A stretch of DNA of 64,000 bases from an uncultured Bacillota bacterium (GCA_948466255.1 CAOJZV010000001.1:43947-107946), one strand, 5' to 3'; shown: positions 58,401 to 63,958, counted from the first letter of the stretch. Numbers and translations: made by a program. The notes: a model not told the origin generated them from the letters alone.

Positions 58401-58880
58401 AATCAAAATAGAATCTCGTTTACCACTTAGTGTAGACAAAAGGCCAGTTGTTGTAGCAATATGTGTAGCGCCACCACCTGAACCAGTCATATGGTTAATG
58501 CCACCAACACCAACAACATTACCACCACCGTTATAACCACCAATTAAGGATTGTCCTTGATAACTAGCGCCAATACCTTGTCCACCAACAGCAACATAAA
58601 CTGTGCTTCCTTTTCCAAGTAAAGCAACACCTGTGGCATATCCACCATAACCACCATGGTATCCACCTTGATTTCCGCCTTGGGCGCCCCAAACTTCTAA
58701 TTGATAATATCCAGATACTTCAACTGGATAAACTTGAATACCATTTGTATATTCAAAACTTTTAATATCTCCAACATCAATAGCTTTGACATTTATAGGT
58801 ACCAAAAAAAGTATTAGAAGCATGAAGCATCCTAATATGCTGCAAAGTATATTTTTCAAATTATTATCATACTTCCTCAT
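46428..58880 (-). CDS. Giant surface protein (about 4150 residues): two ALK-type glycine-rich domains, about 37 cadherin-like repeats, Big_2-like domain, degenerate dockerin
   Basis: The start is ATG 58880 (GGTGG 5 bases upstream); a GTG at 58889 is also in frame. Order: signal peptide (1-33), glycine-rich domain 1 (about 35-315, PF12810/ALK_LTK_GRD-like: GYYQLEVWGAQGG, then GGYNGGG, SGGGATHIATTTGLL, LIVAGGGGGAR), three cadherin-like beta-sandwich repeats (about 316-575), glycine-rich domain 2 (about 580-870, same motifs), 34 further repeats (about 870-3870), a Big_2-like domain (about 3880-3970) and a degenerate dockerin (last 70 residues: YIDVDDLNLVIKQIL and EVDVDDFSKLKKYIL). Both glycine-rich domains carry a MYCYNC pair. 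A 4000-residue exported fibre, perhaps roughly 150 nm if fully extended, is plausible. No enzyme domain is visible. It is expressed separately from the downstream pair, from its own promoter. Confidence 0.75.
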   Translation of the reverse strand: MRKYDNNLKNILCSILGCFMLLILFLVPINVKAIDVGDIKSFEYTNGIQVYPVEVSGYYQLEVWGAQGGNQGGYHGGYGGYATGVALLGKGSTVYVAVGGQGIGASYQGQSLIGGYNGGGNVVGVGGINHMTGSGGGATHIATTTGLLSTLSGKRDSILIVAGGGGGARNQANHVSAARWGHGGSGGGYIAGGAESNYGSTSALTTVTGVSGTQTSGYAFGQGGPANGNSAGGGGYYGGLSGSSPYTGSGGGGSGYIGNPSLKSFKDITKKMYCYNCQETSEENIYTVRTTNVSSTSVSNYAKTGNGSAKIRLVALADTDARLQTITISGTKISERFDPDTYTYDVNVDSNNYEIDVDAIPVKSTTTVAGLGTYTLKIGNNPITLTGTAESGDTITYTLNVYRPASDYKYLTDITVNGKTVGNFNPTTLDYTINLPYDTDTVELDAVYGHLGQNVDGLGTVKVPTGTSTKKIEVMSEDRQSTTTYNIHFVREHSSKLKSVTMDKYDLEPKFDPNTNEYIVNIMNSTLSLSVDAIPYDEEAKVSLKGFGYINQSITATITVTEPNSAPTIYTFKIIKDDAPVVTPYEFPYNGKIQTFTAPMTGYYRLEAWGAQGGSVSGYYGGYGGYATGTIMLKKDETIFVVPGGKGIGAGAGQSVVGGYNGGGGVIGDGRVNHLGGSGGGATHIARETGLLSSLSDNKDSILIVAGGGGGARNQPNHEPAARWGHGGAGGGATAGYTQSTNGTMSIRNVGLVSGTQTSGNAFGQGATATGNGAGGGGYFGGYSGDRYNFAYTGTGGGGSGYIGNKDVFSYRENTKVMYCYNCPTSETEDTYTENTGNYSVTPTSYYAKSGDGYARITLLEQPSENNFLSLIRTDKGELSPKYSMDNQNYTVELTSEDDEITISAALEDDRATMTGIGTFDVPAGSTDFPITVTAENGDIRIYTVTVSRPASSNAKPLNISISGLVPALCAVNEKYCQLSDEFDPDIHEYSITVPSRIKNLEFTVNKGHKYQKVVGEGVVQLKGGMNDFTIEVESEDGTNIEKYTYHIDRDMTGNANIEMLEVTDPNVDINFDPDITDYFFSVPNEYTQVDLKVTLEDENATYKIFNNENFAIGLNNVIVEVTAENGEVKSYILNIYREQSGNTFLNDLTVSKDGENFELSPVFNKVISTYVVNVRNDIDEVEINATAEHSLTTISGTGKKTLKTGTNTYDITTTAEDGSVQVYSISIIRAKNSDATLKTLDVLESSLTPSFESNTFKYSLTVNPGVTSLNINAIPNSPVATVQIQKNSGFAIGNNTVNIVVTAEDGSQNTYVLDVYRTPSSNTYLKSLSTDRYDMTNIFDKTVEEYNFTVENDVNTIAVTALPEDPLSTVAGATSYNLKTGDNQISVTVMAEDGSIRVYKLNVFRKLNNNANLALLSTSGKAAIAPEFDKDTLDYHIDLTNEENKITVIGAPEASTSTVSGNGEYTVPTGETAIPIVVTAEDGTKKTYTLTVDRKKSDNANASMIIAKESVLSPKFDKNETNYILKVTEPVTSLTLNVTLEDSAATYKVVGNENFKLGEYNNVEIIVTAEDGTEKTYTLKVLRQEAGTTSNRLEWLAIDKGTLNPSFKKDTNYYEVEVDYTVDKVTLTGELEDANATVTGLTTYPLNVGVNVLGVEVTSVEGVSRSYQVIVTRKQNNEARLASLQVMGSALSPNFHRDVYEYQTTTTLTSLTINAAPIDPNATYEIIGNHDFALGHNEVIVRVTAADGVVTKDYVINVEKEKSNNNNLASLEVLGHKFKPDFSKTTTVYYLDVDRDCQQIQVEATPEDINATVDGTGNIDLGVGVNYVEVTVTSESGQKKVYTIIVTRKGSSNNYLESLTTSDGILSPEFNKTVNEYRASVPYETEVIGLNGKTEDEHAFAVGLERYSLDVGENILYITVIAEDGTTNIYTVTVTREEPVSSQLKNIIVKDYELNQEFVKDVYDYNITVNNEVTSLDLTIIPIDKGATYTVVGNENFVVGMNQVEIIVYDRNGGGPSTYVLNVNRQNYANTYLAYIYPNVGKLSPDFDKTNLSYTVTVENEVDTIDISAEPEITTNTLTGAGKYTLQLGENKIPLTVSTPSGITRTYYVTVVRQLRDFNHLLSLEVKANGQTKTLNPTFDKNTYEYHVDVEAGTANIQINATAEDGATISGIGNKTIKVGENNFDIKVTAENGDERIYKLTVNREASSNCNLIDIIPSVGTLSPTFSYNRNDYSITLDSSASLLSFEVITEDRFATVTGHEKAVIPDGESTREIVVTAEDGSKKTYTIHIHKDRSDEARLKSLSIDGYTLNETFDPDTYRYSISVPNDKNTILSNEIEALPMDSNATVTKTSSLILSSTATNMYTIIVTANDGFTTQTYTIAIDRAKGNDSTLAKLEFPYGKFSPVFNPATRDYTLLVPRDITKINQSDVTAVPTDPDAMVSLPETFTYDETNDTYEVVVTSPDKTTTTTYKVHLGLLKSSDATLKELTTSEGKFNTNFEPNVFSYTVPVRDDLDEITINAVPTDDPYATVVSGTGTFPLTEETTTFDIIVIAEDGTTNIYTLTVEKSLSTEKYLKDLYLSGDCTEDTCQLSPEYREDTLEYKATVEHEIEKINIEAVKYHNSQTVRFYDNVTGNEITNTDITLKTGVNVFRIEVENSVGDKITYKLTVQRKLSSNNYLKYLRFADPEVELEFDKDQIEYFVTIPSTYDSVKLEYEPEVSTSSVRTQGTTYLMPGNNDVKVIVTAQDGQARTYTIHVEKEKGYNNYLQSITVSSGIIYPLTPKFNKLVYNYVSTVPYNVSKIKLDAVAEDVTTTVSGIGQKELRVGTNVFQIVTTAATGETAVYNVVITREKSTRLYLKQLDINNATRVEDFNKDRFIYNIDTPSDVDRLDMTIVPELDDVTYRVVGNNNLKTGENTVIIVLENSDKTVTTTYKLNVNKRASSDNFLKNLKVNGEELITPENINENYFEVTIPYDSASVEVEGIPRAETSSVISGNGTYSLDFGVNQVFLTVIAEDGSVRNYELDIKRKYDNHLLMITTDHGELVPEFEKDTLFYYVNVPREVTDITVIGVQSSPLTTVTGNGTYELEVGENLIYLTVSARDKTSRTYILHVNRLESDNNYIKSFSALDSTRVEDFDREKTDYTLLAPYNTKSLDFNVELEEPHATYRIEGNENFKEGDNPVKIIVTAENGDERIYDITVRVQEEALYSNRLLDLTVENQTLTPTFDPDTTSYTVTVPYSTEKVKVNAVLESVSAKVTGLGEHNLMPGRNEIPVVVTSKDNKIRVYTVIVYRTKSSDPRLRSVSFEGYTFSPLFDKDNENYTLHLDSSVTSLNEKVEPLVPGTTYVISGNKNLQTKPDKITIVATAEDGVTTKTYTFNIEQELSHNDYLDSLSTNLWDLTPAFDKTNTGPYVINVDSDINSIVFSGKPEATTSTVDGLGFHNLSEGRNVFPIVVTSEMGTTRTYTVVVNKAKSDENHLMFLGVNEGKLSPTFDPDVLEYNVDVDETISEITVVAYSNDGATITGDGVHKLVAGENTIDVVVTAEDGSVRTYTLHVKKAELISSKILDLRAHEGMLAPEFEKNTTDYVVRVPNEINSLTFDITLEDPTATYEIHNNENFVVGPNPVEIVVTDRNGGQTIYTLTVVKRPEVENYLKDIQISEGELSPAFTEEINYYEVEVDASVDSIDVKGILKDESATLEGNGVYSLKAGANYIYLNVTSMKGFLRTYTLKVTRKTAENNKLLSLSVDPGTLNPAFEPDVNSYQVDVDDNVHEITISANGDETATITGTGKQILAIGDNHYEVVVTAEDGSVNVYEINVHKEASSNNNIVNIIPSAGALSPSYTNTVDTYEVEVEEDTTIIDFDVILENPAATVTGHKDNYLNYGDNPITITVTAEDGTERQVSINVIRNRAIKEIILDDFLLMEKGDVVTLEPTLLPEDAINKELIWEVEDPSVVTVEDGTVTALTLGDTTITVSSKQNPEVKKVVNVSVLNLSLESDVYEVRRDVVNLEDQDAIKNIVIGPDENETLAEFLSNLNNKETLIHFYDIEGNEITDLEATPVSTSIIVKLEYNGKVYDTAYIAVRGETTFDQYIDVDDLNLVIKQILGKETYNNDHIIFKTSDIEETDEVDVDDFSKLKKYILGKITSLNK

Positions 58881-58919
58881 GCATACCACCGTACAACCTA
58901 TTACACTTTTCTATTATTC

Positions 58920-58937
58920 TATACTATATATAGTATA
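58920..58937. promoter_or_regulatory. 18-base perfect palindrome over the promoter of the giant gene
   Basis: TATACTATATATAGTATA reads the same on both strands and covers the -10 box and start site. It may be an operator for a dimeric regulator, or a by-product of the AT-rich promoter. Confidence 0.5.
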
Positions 58938-58960
58938 CTATATTTACTGCATCTTGTCAT
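58932..58960 (-). promoter_or_regulatory. Promoter of the 4150-residue gene
   Basis: On the minus strand ATGACA (58955-58960), a 17-base spacer and TATACT (58932-58937) lie 52 bases upstream of the start codon. Confidence 0.7.
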
Positions 58961-58993
58961 TAATTACGCATTAATTTTTTAAAAAAATATAAT

Positions 58994-59020
58994 AAAAAAC
59001 ACCAATGATTATTGGTGTTT
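58994..59020 (-). terminator. Terminator of the 59038-59496 gene
   Basis: On the minus strand AACACCAAT, loop AATC, ATTGGTGTT is followed by TTTT. Confidence 0.75.
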
Positions 59021-59037
59021 AGTAAGCTTTATATACT

Positions 59038-59496
59038 TTATTTTTCTTTATCGAATCCGCAATCTAATTCTGTCTTAACTGTGTAATCAGTTTTTCCATA
59101 TGGAGATTTTGGATAAATTGTTACTTTAGTATTGGTTTTATTACATTTTTCTTTAGTTTTATTATTTACAAATTTGCTGATTTCATCTTTAAATTTTCCA
59201 TTATCATATCTACTTAAATTGTCTAAGTCAATTTTAATACCAACTGTTGTAAATTTTGATAATAGATTAGATCTTTCATCAGAGGATGTTCCAATTTGTT
59301 CATAGTAAAAATTCTCATAGAAACTTTTTCCCATTTCTTCTAAAGATTTATTAAGTTCTGTTTCGTTACTTTTTTTGCCTAGTAATAATATTGCAGAAAC
59401 AATTGCGATAATAACCACTAAAACAACAATGCCTATGATTGTAGCTTTTTTACTCAAGACTCTTTTTTTATGTATTTCTTTATGTGTTTCTTCCAT
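59038..59496 (-). CDS. Single-helix exported protein of unknown function
   Basis: This is a 152-residue protein with a short basic N-terminus (KKRVLSKKA), a membrane helix (about 17-40) and an external domain of about 105 residues with two Cys. The Cys at about 118 and 148 could form a disulphide. It starts MEETHKEIHKKRVLSKK, with AGGAGG upstream. It may be a bitopic membrane protein or have an uncleaved signal anchor. No family recognised. Confidence 0.55.
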   Translation of the reverse strand: MEETHKEIHKKRVLSKKATIIGIVVLVVIIAIVSAILLLGKKSNETELNKSLEEMGKSFYENFYYEQIGTSSDERSNLLSKFTTVGIKIDLDNLSRYDNGKFKDEISKFVNNKTKEKCNKTNTKVTIYPKSPYGKTDYTVKTELDCGFDKEK

Positions 59497-59570
59497 TTTT
59501 TACTCCTCCTATATTCTTATAAATTAATTATAGCATTTAATAAAAAAAAAATAAAGTATAAAATTAAAAA

Positions 59571-59605
59571 AAGCTAGCTTTTTATTTTAACCTTTCGCTA
59601 GCTTT
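59571..59605 (-). terminator. Terminator of the tsa operon
   Basis: On the minus strand AAAGCTAGC, an 18-base loop and GCTAGCTTT are followed by TTTT; the left arm lies in the last codons of tsaD. Confidence 0.6.
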
Positions 59606-60577
59606 AGCATTCAAACTTAAATCAGCTCTTCTGCCTAATTTATAAGCGTAGTAACCAGCGGCACCTATCATTGCTGCATTATCTGTACAATATTTTATTT
59701 CTGGAATTGTTAAATTAATTCCATTTTCATTACATTCTTTGGTTAATCTTTCTCTAAGTCCTTTATTAGCCGCTACTCCGCCAGCTACAATTAAATTTTT
59801 AACATCATATTCCTTTAAAGCTTTCATAGTTTTCTTTGTTAATATTTCAACGACTCTATTTTGAAATGATGTAGCCATATTTTCTGGGATAATTTCGTTT
59901 CCTCTTTGTTTTTCGTTGTGTACTAAATTTATAACCGCACTTTTTAATCCACTAAAACTAAAGTTATAACTATCATCATCTAGTGGAAGTGGAAGATTAT
60001 AGGTATCTTGTCCTTGGTGAGCTAGTTTATCTACTAATGGGCCACCTGGATATGGAACATTTATTACTCTAGCGACTTTATCATAAGCCTCACCAACAGC
60101 ATCATCTAATGTTCCTCCAAGTTTTTCAAAGCTATAATCTTCTTTCATGTAAATTAAATCAGTATGTCCTCCACTTATAACAAGTGCGATCAAAGGAAAT
60201 TCCAACCTTTTAACTAGATTATTAGCATATATATGTCCAGCTATATGATGAACGGGAATTAGATGTTTTTTGTATGCAAAGGCAAGTGTTTTTGCGGCCA
60301 TAAGCCCAATTAATAATGAACCAATTAGTCCTGGACCATATGTAACTGCGATTGCGTCTATATCATCCATTGTCATATTAGCTTTTTTTAATGCTTCTTC
60401 TATAACTAAAGTGATGTTTTCAATATGCATACGACTAGCTATTTCAGGAACTACTCCACCATAATTAGCATGTGTATCCATTTGTGAAAGAACAACTGTC
60501 GCAATTTCTTCTTTACCACCTTTTATAATTGATACACTTGTTTCGTCACAACTTGATTCAATTGCTAAAATATACAT
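59582..60577 (-). CDS. tsaD: tRNA threonylcarbamoyladenosine transferase TsaD
   Basis: This is a 331-residue Kae1/YgjD-family protein that transfers the threonylcarbamoyl group to A37 of ANN-decoding tRNAs, with TsaB and TsaE. Visible features are [10 protein letters not shown] (residues 8-17), [11 protein letters not shown] (about 80-90), the metal-binding HxxxH in [11 protein letters not shown] (about 111-122), and [12 protein letters not shown] (about 299-310). Its ATG overlaps the rimI stop by one base. It is essential in most bacteria. Confidence 0.97.
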   Translation of the reverse strand: MYILAIESSCDETSVSIIKGGKEEIATVVLSQMDTHANYGGVVPEIASRMHIENITLVIEEALKKANMTMDDIDAIAVTYGPGLIGSLLIGLMAAKTLAFAYKKHLIPVHHIAGHIYANNLVKRLEFPLIALVISGGHTDLIYMKEDYSFEKLGGTLDDAVGEAYDKVARVINVPYPGGPLVDKLAHQGQDTYNLPLPLDDDSYNFSFSGLKSAVINLVHNEKQRGNEIIPENMATSFQNRVVEILTKKTMKALKEYDVKNLIVAGGVAANKGLRERLTKECNENGINLTIPEIKYCTDNAAMIGAAGYYAYKLGRRADLSLNAKASERLK

Positions 60578-60981
60578 TATCTCACCTCTATTTCTTTAAC
60601 CATTAAATAGGCATCTTTTCCTTCATAATAATTGGGTCTTGTTCCTTTTATTTGAAACCCATATTTTGAATATAAATTAATTGCGTTTTTGTTAGTTTGT
60701 TCTACTTCTAAACTAATGTTTATACAATTATTATTTTTCATATCATTAACCGCATATTCTAATAATTTCCCGCCAATTCCTTGATTTCTATAATCAGGAA
60801 GAGTAATTATATAGTTTATCTCTCCCCTTTCATAAATAATACTGTATGATATAATTCCAATTATATCTTGATTTACATAAACTGCAACTTTTTCAAAAGG
60901 ATCGTCACTTATTTGATATCCTCTAAAATATTCTTTTAAAACGTGCGAAATTTCATTTTTATTATTTATTGGCGTTATCAT
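60577..60981 (-). CDS. rimI: Ribosomal protein acetyltransferase RimI-like (GNAT)
   Basis: This is a 134-residue GNAT acetyltransferase with the acetyl-CoA pocket [21 protein letters not shown] (about 67-87, the RxxGxG motif) and the RimI-like end [21 protein letters not shown] (about 108-128). In many Bacillota rimI lies between tsaB and tsaD, as here. Substrates may be ribosomal protein S18 or others. It overlaps tsaB by 20 bases. Confidence 0.85.
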   Translation of the reverse strand: MITPINNKNEISHVLKEYFRGYQISDDPFEKVAVYVNQDIIGIISYSIIYERGEINYIITLPDYRNQGIGGKLLEYAVNDMKNNNCINISLEVEQTNKNAINLYSKYGFQIKGTRPNYYEGKDAYLMVKEIEVR

Positions 60982-61576
60982 TTTTCTTTTTTAAATTTTC
61001 CTCGGCTTCTGTTAATTTTAAATATTTTGGATTTACAGTATGCGGATTTTCTCCCTGTTCTTTTTCATGTTTTTTTATAACTTTTAGGAGATCTATTTGT
61101 GGTTTTAAGCCTTCAAAATCGTCATAACTTATATATGTACCATCTGCTTTAATATCACTTAATAGAATATGTTTATCTTCTTTTATTTCATTTAATTCAT
61201 TATCATAAACACCAGCAAACACATAACCTCTTCTGGCATCTATTAAAGCAATATTGTTGTTTGTATTTGGTGTACTGGCAATAACTTCTAATGATGAAAT
61301 TGGAATAATAGGAATATTAAGACTCCAAGCCATTGTTTTTGCGACAGCAAGTCCAACTCTAATTCCAGTAAATGACCCAGGACCAGTAGAGACAAATATT
61401 TTATCAATGTCTTTTGGTGTTAAAGCTGTTTGTGCAAATGCTTCTTCTATTACAGGCATAATAGTACTAGACATATCTTTTCCTGTTTCTTTGTTGTAAA
61501 TATAGGCTATTTCATTATCGATAATAATAGCGACTACTAAAGTAGCAGTCGCTGAATCTATAAATAAATATTTCAT
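60962..61576 (-). CDS. tsaB: TsaB, partner of TsaD in t6A synthesis
   Basis: The start is ATG 61576 (MKYLFIDSATATLVV), overlapping the tsaE stop as ATGA; the open frame reaches 61591. The 204-residue protein shows the family's TGPGSFTGIRVGLAVAKT (about 65-82) and ISSLEVIA. It is an inactive Kae1-like fold that holds TsaD and TsaE together. Confidence 0.94.
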   Translation of the reverse strand: MKYLFIDSATATLVVAIIIDNEIAYIYNKETGKDMSSTIMPVIEEAFAQTALTPKDIDKIFVSTGPGSFTGIRVGLAVAKTMAWSLNIPIIPISSLEVIASTPNTNNNIALIDARRGYVFAGVYDNELNEIKEDKHILLSDIKADGTYISYDDFEGLKPQIDLLKVIKKHEKEQGENPHTVNPKYLKLTEAEENLKKKNDNANK

Positions 61577-62022
61577 AATACTGCCTCGCATAATTCCTCA
61601 TATTGTTTACCATGAGGTGTAACAATTAGGACACGAGAATTTTCACCAGCTACTTTAAATTTTATATCTAACCTTTCTTCAGGTAAGATATCTTTAATTG
61701 TATTAGCCCATTCTATTATTACAACACCATCTTTTGTAAAATATTCTTCTATTCCAACACCCTCCGTATTACCATCTAAACGATAAACATCCATATGGTA
61801 TAAAGGTAATTCGCCGTCATATTCTTTAATGATATTAAAGGTCGGAGAAGTTATTGTTTCTTGTATCCCCAAAGCATTAGCAAACGCTTTAGCAAACATA
61901 GTTTTTCCACTTCCTAATTCTCCATTTAAGCATATTACCATATTAGGAAATTTTTCAGATTCTAAATTTTGAGCAAACTCAATTGTTTCCATGTCACTAC
62001 GCATTGTTAATCTATATTCCAT
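61573..62022 (-). CDS. tsaE: TsaE, ATPase of the t6A complex
   Basis: This is a 149-residue P-loop protein with Walker A GELGSGKTMFAKA (about 34-46), TSPTFNII and the Walker B-like VVIEWANTI with Trp (about 105-113). The start at 62022 follows GGTGA by 6 bases; the frame opens at 62034. First gene of the tsa operon. Confidence 0.94.
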   Translation of the reverse strand: MEYRLTMRSDMETIEFAQNLESEKFPNMVICLNGELGSGKTMFAKAFANALGIQETITSPTFNIIKEYDGELPLYHMDVYRLDGNTEGVGIEEYFTKDGVVIIEWANTIKDILPEERLDIKFKVAGENSRVLIVTPHGKQYEELCEAVL

Positions 62023-62255
62023 ATATATCACCAAATTTATTATATCAAAAAGCTTAATGAATTTACAATAGTTTTAAAAAGTTTTTAGTATAACCTTTAT
62101 TATTAGTGATTTTTTTACTTATTATATACTAATTTTTACAACTTAATAATTATTTTGTTAAAATCATCAATAAAACAGTATATATTTTGTGATTATTTTT
62201 CAACATAGAAAGGTAATATAATCGCATACATATAATAATTTTACATTTTTAAACA

Positions 62256-62284
62256 CTAAAAAAAGACTTTACAGTCTTTTTTTG
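62256..62284 (-). terminator. Terminator of the radical SAM gene
   Basis: AAAAAAAGACT, loop TTAC, AGTCTTTTTTT: a perfect stem with T-run in both directions. The 62035-62255 stretch next to it holds AT-rich sequence and no gene that I can see. Confidence 0.85.
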
Positions 62285-62295
62285 TTACATGTTAT

Positions 62296-63609
62296 TTAGG
62301 ATATAGTTTCTAACAATTCACTTTTTTGATTTAACAAACCTATTTTTACCATATAATCAATAATATTATAGAAATTTTCATTTATCTCTACGAATTCTTG
62401 AAGATCTTGAATTGAAAACTCTTCTAATTCTTTCATGACGCTATATAATTGTAACATATTTTCTGATAAAAAGAAATCATCATAATCAATTCTTAAAACA
62501 GCTCCAAAATTTTCTTTTCTAAGTTTAATATTATTATTTATAGTAAATTTATCATTTTCCATTATTTTTATGCTATTAAATTCCTGTGAATAATTTATTT
62601 TTTTATTTTTATTTAAACTATATAATTGTGGTATTTTAGTGTTTGTTATCATTCTACACTCTCCGCCGCATATATCCATATAATTACAATCAATACATTC
62701 TTTGTTAATATTTTGAAAATGACGCCACATATCCATTTTATCCCATGACTTTTTTAATCCTTCTACAAATATATTACCATATGGCGTATTTTCATGTGAA
62801 CATGCAAATATATCACCATTACAGTCTATATCGCATCTATTAATACCTGCTGAACATGAAGTAGAAATAACGTTTTGATATTTATTAGCATCTCCTAAAA
62901 TACAAAGTGGTAATGGTGTGACAGAATCAACATCTATTCCAAGTTTCTTATGCACTTCTAGTAAACAGTCTGCTACCCTTACAATATCTTCGTTTGTTAA
63001 ATAATAATCTTTATTTAAAATATCGTAGCTAGGGGGAATAACTGTTGAAATTGATAAATAATCTATTTTAAATTCTTTTAAAAACTCAAGAATATTATCT
63101 AAGTCATCAATATTTTTTTTAGTTATAACTATATTAATTCCTATTTTAAATCCATGTTGTTTAGAAATTGAAATTCCTTTTAAAATTCGTTGATAACTTC
63201 CATCGATTTGTGTAATTTCATCGCATTTTTTTTCATTAATTGATGGAAGTGAGGTTAAAATAAGAGTTTTTAATTTTAATTTTTCTTTAAGAAAATCAGC
63301 TATTTCTTCAGTCATTAAAGTTAAATTGCTATTTATACTATAAGTAATTCCATTTTTATCTAATTGGCGTATTAAATGAAACATTTCATTTGGCATAGTT
63401 AAGGGTTCCCCACCAGATATAGTAACATGCCATACATTATTCTTTGCTAGTTCATCCACTATTTTATCTATTTGTTCTATTGTTAATTTATTGCCTATAG
63501 TATTATTGCTTTTTCGCCATGGATTATAACAGTGCAAGCACTTATGATTGCAACCTTTTGTTAATGTTAATTCTACTGATAACGGTGCAGATAATCTAAT
63601 ACTTTCCAT
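62296..63609 (-). CDS. Radical SAM/SPASM peptide maturase with C-terminal PqqD-like region
   Basis: I use ATG 63609 (MESIRLSAPLSVELTLT), 6 bases after GGAGGAAG; the frame opens at 63627. The 437-residue protein has the radical SAM cluster CNHKCLHC (C20, C24, C27), ISGGEPL (about 68-74), and a SPASM auxiliary-cluster region (about 262-335: SCSAGINRC, CNGDIFACSHE, CIDCNYMDICGGEC). A C-terminal 75 residues (LRKENFGAVLRIDYDDFFLS, then helices) resemble a PqqD-like RiPP recognition element. Enzymes of this kind form thioether or carbon crosslinks in a ribosomal peptide, using S-adenosylmethionine. The adjacent 39-codon Cys-rich gene (63656-63775) is the obvious substrate. It resembles the Cys-rich peptide maturase group (CcpM-type) more than classical SCIFF enzymes, but this is a judgement by eye. 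Confidence 0.85.
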   Translation of the reverse strand: MESIRLSAPLSVELTLTKGCNHKCLHCYNPWRKSNNTIGNKLTIEQIDKIVDELAKNNVWHVTISGGEPLTMPNEMFHLIRQLDKNGITYSINSNLTLMTEEIADFLKEKLKLKTLILTSLPSINEKKCDEITQIDGSYQRILKGISISKQHGFKIGINIVITKKNIDDLDNILEFLKEFKIDYLSISTVIPPSYDILNKDYYLTNEDIVRVADCLLEVHKKLGIDVDSVTPLPLCILGDANKYQNVISTSCSAGINRCDIDCNGDIFACSHENTPYGNIFVEGLKKSWDKMDMWRHFQNINKECIDCNYMDICGGECRMITNTKIPQLYSLNKNKKINYSQEFNSIKIMENDKFTINNNIKLRKENFGAVLRIDYDDFFLSENMLQLYSVMKELEEFSIQDLQEFVEINENFYNIIDYMVKIGLLNQKSELLETIS

Positions 63610-63627
63610 AATCTTCCTCCAATACAA

Positions 63628-63652
63628 AAATTAATTGCAACGCAATTAATTT
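63628..63652 (-). terminator. Hairpin attenuator between the peptide and maturase genes
   Basis: On the minus strand AAATTAATTGC, loop GTT, GCAATTAATTT form an 11-bp perfect stem, followed by TTTTG-rich sequence, three bases after the peptide stop. It lies 19 bases before the maturase start and would lower its level relative to the peptide. Confidence 0.75.
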
Positions 63653-63655
63653 AAA

Positions 63656-63775
63656 TTAGCATTTACCTGCTTTACAACCTTTACAACAATTGCAAGCATG
63701 TAATGCTACATTTTTTGTAGTACCTTTTGTTGAATAAATATTAATAAACTCATTTTTTGAAAATTTAATTTTCAT
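63656..63775 (-). CDS. 39-residue Cys-rich peptide, probable RiPP precursor
   Basis: The gene has a strong GGAGGTG site 5 bases before the ATG and ends in TAA. The product has a lysine-rich leader-like start (MKIKFSKNEFINIYSTKG), then HACNCCKGCKAGKC at the end, with Cys at 28, 30, 31, 34 and 39. Five Cys in 12 residues next to a radical SAM/SPASM gene is the pattern of sactipeptide or ranthipeptide precursors. I do not recognise the family. Alternatively it is a metal-binding peptide. Too short for standard gene finders. Confidence 0.75.
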   Translation of the reverse strand: MKIKFSKNEFINIYSTKGTTKNVALHACNCCKGCKAGKC

Positions 63776-63796
63776 ATTCACACCTCCATTGCAGTT

Positions 63797-63802
63797 ATTA
63801 TA
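63797..63802 (-). promoter_or_regulatory. -10 box of the peptide gene
   Basis: TATAAT on the minus strand, 22 bases before the start codon; the matching -35 is only a T-rich run, so the -35 is unclear. Confidence 0.5.
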
Positions 63803-63816
63803 TCATAAAAAAACAA

Positions 63817-63842
63817 ACAAAAAAAGACTTTACAGTCTTTTA
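63817..63842 (-). terminator. Terminator of the rRNA operon
   Basis: AAAAGACTGTAAAGTCTTTT, with further Ts on the minus strand, lies 15 bases beyond the 5S gene end. Confidence 0.75.
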
Positions 63843-63856
63843 AATACAAAAAAAAA

Positions 63857-63958
63857 TACGCAACGTCCTATTTTCGCTTACACTATCTTCGGCGATGAAG
63901 TGCTTAACTTCTGTGTTCGGGATGGGAACAGGTGTGCCCACTTCTCTATCGTTACGTA
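63857..63958 (-). rRNA. rrf: 5S ribosomal RNA
   Basis: Read on the minus strand it starts TACGTAACGATAG and ends GGACGTTGCGTA; these ends pair. It has the conserved stretch CCTGTTCCCATCCCGAACAC (loop B/helix III region) and AAGTTAAGC. At about 102 bases it is short compared with the usual 115-120, as in some mycoplasma relatives. A 23S gene is expected just beyond the right edge. Confidence 0.9.

Noticed and set aside
62023..62255. Possible small gene in the gap before the tsa operon
   Set aside because: The frames are short, without ribosome sites; only AT-rich sequence is visible.
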